From: Emticicia sp965283955
GTDB lineage: Bacteria; Bacteroidota; Bacteroidia; Cytophagales; Spirosomataceae
Assembly (NCBI GenBank): GCA_965283955.1
Contig: CBDIQW010000001.1
Location: 5,208,001 to 5,272,000 of the forward strand
Direction of reading: 5' to 3'
Length of the DNA stretch: 64,000 bases
The notes under the pieces were generated by a model, which had not been told where the DNA came from, ran no database searches, and saw only the letters and a list, made by a program, of their open reading frames with translations. A program made the translations under genes and the position numbers. Below are positions 57,372-64,000 of the stretch, piece after piece. Positions within the stretch are counted from its first letter, which is position 1; each line of letters opens with the position of its first letter.

Positions 57372-58945
57372 CTAATTACTTTTGACATTTGGTAAGTATT
57401 TATGATGTTCTTTAGCATGTACTTTTTTTTCTTTATCACCACATATAGTAATTGCCTTTTTTACTTCATCTACGAAGTTCCTCAATTCGCCTTTAGAAAT
57501 ATCGAGTGCTACACTATCAAAATGAACCCAATCTAAATTTCCTAACTTCACATGTTTCTCAATCATTAATGCCCCAGCACTAATTGCCATTTGAGAAGCA
57601 AGAGCACCAACATCATGACTTGAGTAACCTGGAATAATATTAGGGAAACGTTGATGCACTAATTTCGTTATAATGACGAATTACGGCTACATTACAGGAA
57701 TCTGGGGGTGCTGGATAGGAAGAGGTACATTGTAATAAATAAAGGAGTCGATTGTTGCTAGTGAATTCATTTAAAACAAAGTCTTCATACTCTTTATCAG
57801 TAAAACCCGTTGAAACAACAATATCTCCATCAAAAGTATCTGCAACATGTTTTAAATAATTTCGATGGTTCCGAAATTGTACTTGGGAGTTTAATTAAAG
57901 GTAGATTATACTGTAAAATGTATTCGTATGAATTTTTATCTAAAACAGAAGTAAACCAGAAAATTTCATTTTTTCGACATTCTTCTATTAATACTTTAAA
58001 TAACTCATCGGTTAGTTCAACAGCTCTTCGATAATGCCCTAATGTAGTTCCGAAAGGAGACTTATACAGTTTAGAAAGTTCCTCTTCGCTGTAAAAGGTA
58101 TCAACATCTCTTCTTTGAACTTTAATAATATCTGCTCCTTCATCTTTGGCCATTCTAATCATTGTTCTTAACCTTTTCTCATCTCCAATATGATTATTGG
58201 TAAGTTCTGCAACCACCATTGGAATTCCAGCAAAAATCTTTTCTTTTACTCCTAAGTAAAGTTCATTATTGCTTTTATGTTCAGATAAATCACTAAAATT
58301 ACCTTGATTAAACAAGCCAATTGATATATCACTGTATGGTTTACGTCCTACGTGGAAAATATTAATTGAAGGAATATCAGTTTCAATGTAAGTTTTAATT
58401 CTAATGAAAGTATCCTCCTGAGTTCGTAGAACTGCATCTCTAAACTGTTGGGTATGCCCTGAAAAATCCTCAATCAAAAGTGTATTAGAATCTGAACCAA
58501 AATCAAAGCCTAAGAAGAAAATATCCAATTTCCTATTTAATTCTTTGGCGATAACAATACCTAACCTTATGGCAGACAAAAAAAGGAAATCTGAAATAAA
58601 TAGCTCTTCACCATGTGCAGAAAATAAATAACTTTCAGTAGTTTCGTAAGTATCAGGGTAATAGGGCACTTGAAGGCTATTTACTGATTCTGGCATTTGC
58701 TTATCAGAAATGTATAATGAAGCTTTAAATCCATTTTCTTTAATACTCTGATAAGCCCATAAACTATGAACTAATGCAATGTCCCCTGCATAAAAACGTT
58801 CTGAATCATTTAAATTAATCACAATACCATTTTGTAATTGTGATTTAGATATTTTACTTAAACTTACACCTTTACCAAGTATATATAATCTATTTGTATT
58901 AGATTTTAAAAATATCTTTTTTATTTTTTCTAAAAAAACTTTCAT
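57372..58945 (-). CDS. NeuB-type nonulosonate synthase fused to an N-terminal sialyltransferase/DUF115-like domain (two frameshifts)
   Basis: About 524 residues if bridged. Residues 1-225 have LYILGKGVSLSKI, INLNDSERFYAGDIALVHSL and a late LDIFFLGFDFG, a layout like GT42 sialyltransferases or DUF115 proteins. Residues 240 on are NeuB: VVAELTNNHIGDEKRLRTM, ADIIKVQRRDVDTFY, and at the end FPNIIPGYSSHDVGALASQ with AISAGALMIEKHV. The frame breaks near 57875 (a surplus C; SEHRNYLKHVADTFDGD is the likely true read) and near 57662 (a surplus A before VHQRFP). It would condense phosphoenolpyruvate with an amino sugar. The fused arrangement is unusual. Confidence 0.65.
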
Positions 58946-58987
58946 AAAAATTTACAGTTAACTATGGCTAAATTTTACTCAAAAGAA

Positions 58988-59671
58988 TTATATTTCGTTT
59001 TGAATTTTAAAAACATACTTTTTTTGTGGTTCAAGTAATTCACCATTATATGACTTACCATTTACAGTTACTACTAACTTGTTCTCCAATGCTAAATTTA
59101 ATCCTGGTAAAATATCCCAAACTCGTGCACCTTTTGGGTTCTCAAAACTAAAGAATGAACCAGTTATTACACTATACATATTGTAAACAGCACATCCAAT
59201 GATTCTATATTCAAATCCTGGTTCAAGCTTTAGAATATCTTCCTTCGTTAAAGAAGAGGAAATTCCACAAATCCTTGATTTAAACTTATTTATCTTGTCA
59301 CCTGTTTTTAGAAAACAATTTAGTTCAGGTAAAGCTAACATTGATTCTTTGTGAATTCCTTTTTCATAAATACAAATTGCAACACCCCATTCTTTCAATC
59401 CAGAAACAAAATTCTCAGTTCCATCAATTGGATCTAATACAATTACATTGTCTTTTTGATAGTTAATTATATTAGCTTCAGGAGATTCCTCTGATACTAA
59501 ATAGTAACCATTTAAATTGTTGCTTATGAAATCTTTTACAAGTCTTTCACATAAAAGGTCTCCTTTTGATACATAACTATTATCCTCTTTTAATATTTTC
59601 TCATTTCTTAATGCAAGAATTTCCGATATATTAGCAATAATTATTTCCTTAATTTGTTCACAAATAGACAT
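58988..59671 (-). CDS. Inositol monophosphatase-family phosphatase
   Basis: A 227-residue FIG-superfamily protein. EESPEA near residue 61, VLDPIDGTENF (D80 to T84) and GARVWDILPGL near 178 form the metal and phosphate sites. The order NeuB, phosphatase, NeuA suggests that it removes the phosphate of a nonulosonate-9-phosphate or a related sugar phosphate. CysQ-like or inositol phosphatases look alike, so the substrate is inferred. It is 11 bases from neuA and 42 from the NeuB fusion. Confidence 0.75.
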   Translation of the reverse strand: MSICEQIKEIIIANISEILALRNEKILKEDNSYVSKGDLLCERLVKDFISNNLNGYYLVSEESPEANIINYQKDNVIVLDPIDGTENFVSGLKEWGVAICIYEKGIHKESMLALPELNCFLKTGDKINKFKSRICGISSSLTKEDILKLEPGFEYRIIGCAVYNMYSVITGSFFSFENPKGARVWDILPGLNLALENKLVVTVNGKSYNGELLEPQKKYVFKIQNEI

Positions 59672-59682
59672 TATATTAATCG

Positions 59683-60342
59683 TTAAATTGAGTTTTGTCC
59701 TTTTAAGTAAATTTGTTCTGCTATAAAAAAATCAAGAGGAGTGTCGATATCTAATCCTTCAATTTCGTCTGTAACTGTGAAAATCGGGTTTAGGCCAACA
59801 ATGTTTTTATTCAGAATTAAATTTTCTCTTGATATTAAATTGAGTCCAAAATTTAAAGCATATATATCTGGTAAATTCTGACTATTTGGCTGCTTTTCAC
59901 GCTGATAATTAATGGGATTGCCATCAAGCCATAAGAATTCTTTAACAGGTGATACAGTTGCTAAACAATCATGGGTATTACTATTTATAAATTTATCAAG
60001 TGAATTACTGATTGTAGATGGGGTAATAAAAGGTGTTGTACATGGGCAATAAGCAAATATATCTGTATTAGTAACTATTCCTAAATGCTCTAAAAACTCA
60101 CTATTGGAACATTCAGAGGATGCGTAATAAGGGTCTCTTCTATGAAACGAAATCCCTTTTGCTATTGCTAATTCAATGGCTTCCTCTGAATCGGTATTGA
60201 CAATTATTTCATCAATTTTACTTACTTTCAATAGGTTATCTATTTTCAAAGATAATAAAGTTGTATCTCCAAATGGTTTTAGATTTTTATTCTTTACACG
60301 TTGTGAACCAACTCTGACAGGAATTACTGCTGTTATTTTCAT
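59683..60342 (-). CDS. neuA: CMP-nonulosonate (acylneuraminate) cytidylyltransferase
   Basis: A 219-residue NeuA-like protein. AVIPVRVGSQRVKNKNL is the CTP-binding P-loop-like start. FAYCPCTTPFITPSTI and FTVTDEIEGLDIDTPLDF are typical of acylneuraminate and legionaminic-acid cytidylyltransferases. It makes CMP-sialic-type sugar for transfer to the surface polymer. It starts the neu-type sub-operon (neuA, phosphatase, NeuB) on the minus strand. Confidence 0.8.
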   Translation of the reverse strand: MKITAVIPVRVGSQRVKNKNLKPFGDTTLLSLKIDNLLKVSKIDEIIVNTDSEEAIELAIAKGISFHRRDPYYASSECSNSEFLEHLGIVTNTDIFAYCPCTTPFITPSTISNSLDKFINSNTHDCLATVSPVKEFLWLDGNPINYQREKQPNSQNLPDIYALNFGLNLISRENLILNKNIVGLNPIFTVTDEIEGLDIDTPLDFFIAEQIYLKGQNSI

Positions 60343-60937
60343 ACTAAATTAATGATTAACGAATAGTATTGGAATGAGCATTTGAAATAAAATGTTAGAA
60401 TCATTCTCCAAATTAATTGCAGATTATATTAAAATTAATTTTCATACTACAAATTAAGTTGTTTATTGCAGCATAGTATCACCAATGATAACATGCTAAA
60501 TTAAAAGTTTATAGAAAAAACTAAAATTAGATTTGGTATTTGTTCGCATTAAAGTGATTAAAAAATAGATAATTGAAACATGAATTTATATTTAAGTAAG
60601 TAATAATTAATTAAAGTTGAAGTCAGCAATTTTCTAAATTTAAAACTAATTAGTTAATATTAATGATGCAAAATACCAGTAGATATCACAAAAAGTGTTT
60701 AAATATTGGAATTAATTTTTATACTTTTCAACTGATACTCTCAATTAAATTATTTCTTCAACATTATCTTTTATCACTTTTAAAAATACTCTTTCAAGAT
60801 AATACATATTTTTAAAATCAAACAACTAAATTCTGTCATTTTGCAAAACTTCTTGAAATATTACAAAAACAAACATTTTAAGTAATAAATTAAATAAAAC
60901 TTTGTAAAAGTAGCCTTTTTGAAGGCTACTTGATTTT
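60343..60937. other. Intergenic: Wzc 3' side to neuA
   Basis: About 600 AT-rich bases with no supported gene. The left part should hold the neuA promoter. The right part holds the wzc terminator. No RNA gene is recognised. Confidence 0.45.
60909..60930 (-). terminator. wzc terminator
   Basis: AGTAGCCTT (60909-60917) and AAGGCTACT (60922-60930) form a 9-bp stem, followed on the minus strand by TTTT. It lies 8 bases after the bridged wzc stop. Confidence 0.75.
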
Positions 60938-63333
<2,396 letters not shown>

Positions 63334-63451
63334 CCTTTTTATTTTATGATTTTAGTGTTTTATTTTACCACAGAACCGCAGAGCATGAAAATTCTCAGAG
63401 ACTTTGTCCGAGTCAATCAATCTGTGTAAGTGGTAGTTTAATAATTAGCAT

Positions 63452-64000
63452 TTATTTTAGAATATTTACTAATAGGCTTAAAACCACTACTGCTGTGGTA
63501 GCAATACCCGTATAAATCGGTATCAGCTGCAAGCGTTGGTCAGTAAATGTTCCTTTGGCTTTGATGGGTTCAATGTATATCAAATCGCCATTTTGTAAAT
63601 AATAATAGGGTGAATCGAATACTTCTTGGTTTAATAAGTTGAGCCGAGCAACCTCTCTAATACCATTATTTTCACGCAATACCATAATATTGGTTCGGCT
63701 ACCATAGATTGTCAAATCTCCTGCCATTGCCAAGGCTTCAGGCAAAGTTGTGCGGTCATCCAGTAAATTATAAGTACCAGAGCGATTTACTTCACCCAAA
63801 ACCGAAAACTTATGATTCAAGAACCGCACATTGATGGCAGGGTCTTTCAATGATTTAATAACCTCAGCCCTTACAACATTAGCAGCCTCTTCAAGGGTCA
63901 TATCCAAGAGTTTTAATCTTCCTACAAAGGGTACCTCTACATGTCCAGAAGAGTCAACTAAATAGCCTAATGGCTGTCCTCTTTGGATACCCTGTATATT
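63452..64000 (-). CDS. Wza-type polysaccharide export protein (N-terminus off the right edge)
   Basis: At least 182 residues, open to the right edge. PLGYLVDSSGHVEVPFVGRLKLLDMT belongs to the polysaccharide export domain. An SLBB domain follows: KFSVLGEVNRSGTYNLLDDRTTLPEALAMAG. A C-terminal membrane-like helix (YTGIATTAVVVLSLLVNILK) ends it. It forms the outer-membrane channel and works with Wzc, 118 bases downstream. An apparent internal start at 63907 is not the real one. Confidence 0.85.
   Translation of the reverse strand, partial: NIQGIQRGQPLGYLVDSSGHVEVPFVGRLKLLDMTLEEAANVVRAEVIKSLKDPAINVRFLNHKFSVLGEVNRSGTYNLLDDRTTLPEALAMAGDLTIYGSRTNIMVLRENNGIREVARLNLLNQEVFDSPYYYLQNGDLIYIEPIKAKGTFTDQRLQLIPIYTGIATTAVVVLSLLVNILK

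Overview
The window is AT-rich DNA (about one third G+C by eye) from a member of the Bacteroidota, probably Cytophagales. Supporting signs are the Bacteroidetes-type tyrosine integrases (YVARHS/T box), BT4734/DUF3987 and DUF3127 proteins, outer-membrane barrels and lipoproteins, and the chromosomal polysaccharide locus. I cannot name a genus.

Layout. (A) 1-21565 is the right part of an integrative element that runs off the left edge. It carries a nuclease-like and ADP-ribosyltransferase-like edge (1-1882), then a DNA phosphorothioation (Dnd-type) defence island of two convergent operons. The plus operon is DUF4007, large ATPase, DndC-like, membrane protein, deoxyribosyltransferase-like protein (2134-8396). 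The minus operon, in transcription order, is DndA, PLD-helicase, small ORF, DndD, Dnd-associated protein, GIY-YIG protein, DndB (16498 down to 8414). The element core follows (DUF3127, DUF3987, excisionase, integrase; 16763-21293). (B) 21455-30548 is a second element of about 9 kb with its own RHH, HTH, RepA-like, excisionase, secreted cargo, YhcG nuclease and integrase genes. It is bounded by a perfect 111-bp direct repeat made of the 3' half of a tRNA-Asn gene plus its terminator. Both elements thus sit in tandem at one tRNA-Asn locus, and the intact tRNA should lie left of the window. (C) 30600-31660 is a decayed IS3-type element. (D) 32066-64000 is a surface-polysaccharide locus, almost all on the minus strand: Wza/Wzc export, CMP-nonulosonate genes (NeuB fusion, phosphatase, NeuA), glycosyltransferases, Wzx, Wzy, dTDP-rhamnose genes (rfbBACD), GDP-fucose genes (gmd, fcl), a broken priming transferase and CpsB.

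How the genes fit together. DndA and DndC-like would supply and activate sulfur, and DndD would work on DNA. DndB would regulate. The PLD-helicase, GIY-YIG protein and DUF4007-ATPase are candidate sensing or cleavage parts. In the locus on the right, nucleotide sugars (dTDP-rhamnose, GDP-fucose, CMP-sialic-like acid) feed the glycosyltransferases. Wzx flips, Wzy polymerises, and Wza/Wzc export under CpsB phosphatase control.

Quality warning. About ten otherwise well-conserved genes are broken by single-base indels, several at A/T runs, across both defence and housekeeping-like genes. I read most of these as possible sequencing or assembly errors rather than true pseudogenes. The priming transferase (32897-34285) and the IS3 remnant carry more lesions and may be truly dead. 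A TAA inside dndD is a substitution-type lesion and deserves separate checking.
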